Of a stretch of 64,000 nt of DNA, positions 63,938 through 64,000 are shown one piece after another. The DNA is from Acholeplasmatales bacterium (lineage in GTDB: Bacteria; Bacillota_I; Bacilli_A; Acholeplasmatales; Anaeroplasmataceae). Both the position numbers and the translations under genes were made by a program. The stretch covers positions 1 through 64,000 of the forward strand of contig JAFSJY010000038.1 of the NCBI GenBank assembly GCA_017449215.1. The letters run 5' to 3'. Under the pieces are notes generated by a model, which saw nothing but the letters and a program-made list of their open reading frames with translations, was not told where the DNA came from and searched no databases. Every line of letters begins with the position of its first letter. Positions within the stretch are counted from its first letter, which is position 1.

Positions 63938-64000
63938 TACTATATTGTCATTTGCAATTGAAGATTATACTATTTGGCTATGGCTTGCAGTATTTGTTAT
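63930..64000 (+). CDS. N-terminal fragment of a membrane protein, possibly NfeD-like
   Basis: The gene runs off the window edge. The visible 23 or so residues begin MLNTILSFAIEDYTIWLWLA and continue hydrophobic, with GGAGG upstream. The aromatic-rich helix after an acidic residue resembles the start of NfeD-type membrane proteins, but there is too little to be sure. Confidence 0.45.
   Translation, partial: MLNTILSFAIEDYTIWLWLAVFV

Overview
The window is AT-rich, uses the standard bacterial code (TGA is a stop, tryptophan is TGG), and is almost fully coding on the + strand. WhiA, HprK, a CcpA-like regulator, WalJ, RlmH, CvfB, SufU, a tyrosyl T-box, ECF-type transport and several lipoproteins point to a low-GC Gram-positive of the Bacilli. 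The very AT-rich, compact style suggests an uncultured gut or rumen lineage near Erysipelotrichales, RF39 or Acholeplasmatales; that placement is inference. I see no tRNA, rRNA, CRISPR array, insertion sequence or phage gene.

Layout. 1-14.7 kb: housekeeping genes (HAD phosphatase, ligA, an orphan DUF1016 nuclease-like protein, uvrA), then hprK, a gene fusing lgt to a PpaX-like phosphatase, whiA, an anchored unknown protein and tex. 14.8-21.0 kb: the only minus-strand genes, two tandem giant lipoproteins with degenerate parvulin/foldase-like traits. 21.2-22.5 kb: walJ-rlmH. 22.6-27.2 kb: uxaB-uxaA-uxaC for hexuronate breakdown. 27.2-31.7 kb: cinA C-terminal domain, metA, leuS. 31.7-36.4 kb: sufCDSUB Fe-S assembly. 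36.9-43.3 kb: metF, a separate MetH activation-domain gene, metH, a transcobalamin-like lipoprotein, a second DUF4430 protein and an ECF S component, which together read as a cobalamin capture and methionine synthesis unit. 43.3-46.5 kb: Y-family polymerase, YolD-like protein and a MazG-like fusion. 46.5-46.9 kb: a gene-free stretch with a probable structured RNA. 46.9-51 kb: a lipoprotein, an FtsZ-C/FtsK-gamma-like fusion and a PadR-DUF1700-DUF4097 envelope module. 50.8-55 kb: MarR plus a heterodimeric ABC exporter. 55.1-64 kb: ccpA, T-box-tyrS, aconitase-citrate synthase, a ketopantoate reductase-like gene, small unknowns, cvfB and a cut-off membrane protein.

How it fits together. HprK, the PpaX-like domain and CcpA are parts of one carbon-catabolite circuit. 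MetA, MetF and split MetH form a methionine route that needs B12, with the transport genes directly behind it. Promoters commonly carry an extended -10 (TGn plus TATAAT, TAAAAT or TAATAT). Leaders are short, and terminator stems often overlap stop codons. Several regulator genes sit behind dyads that look like their own operators.

The best candidates for something undescribed are the transcobalamin-like B12 module, the FtsZ-C/FtsK-gamma fusion, the Lgt-PpaX fusion, the candidate RNA near 46.7 kb and the giant lipoprotein pair.
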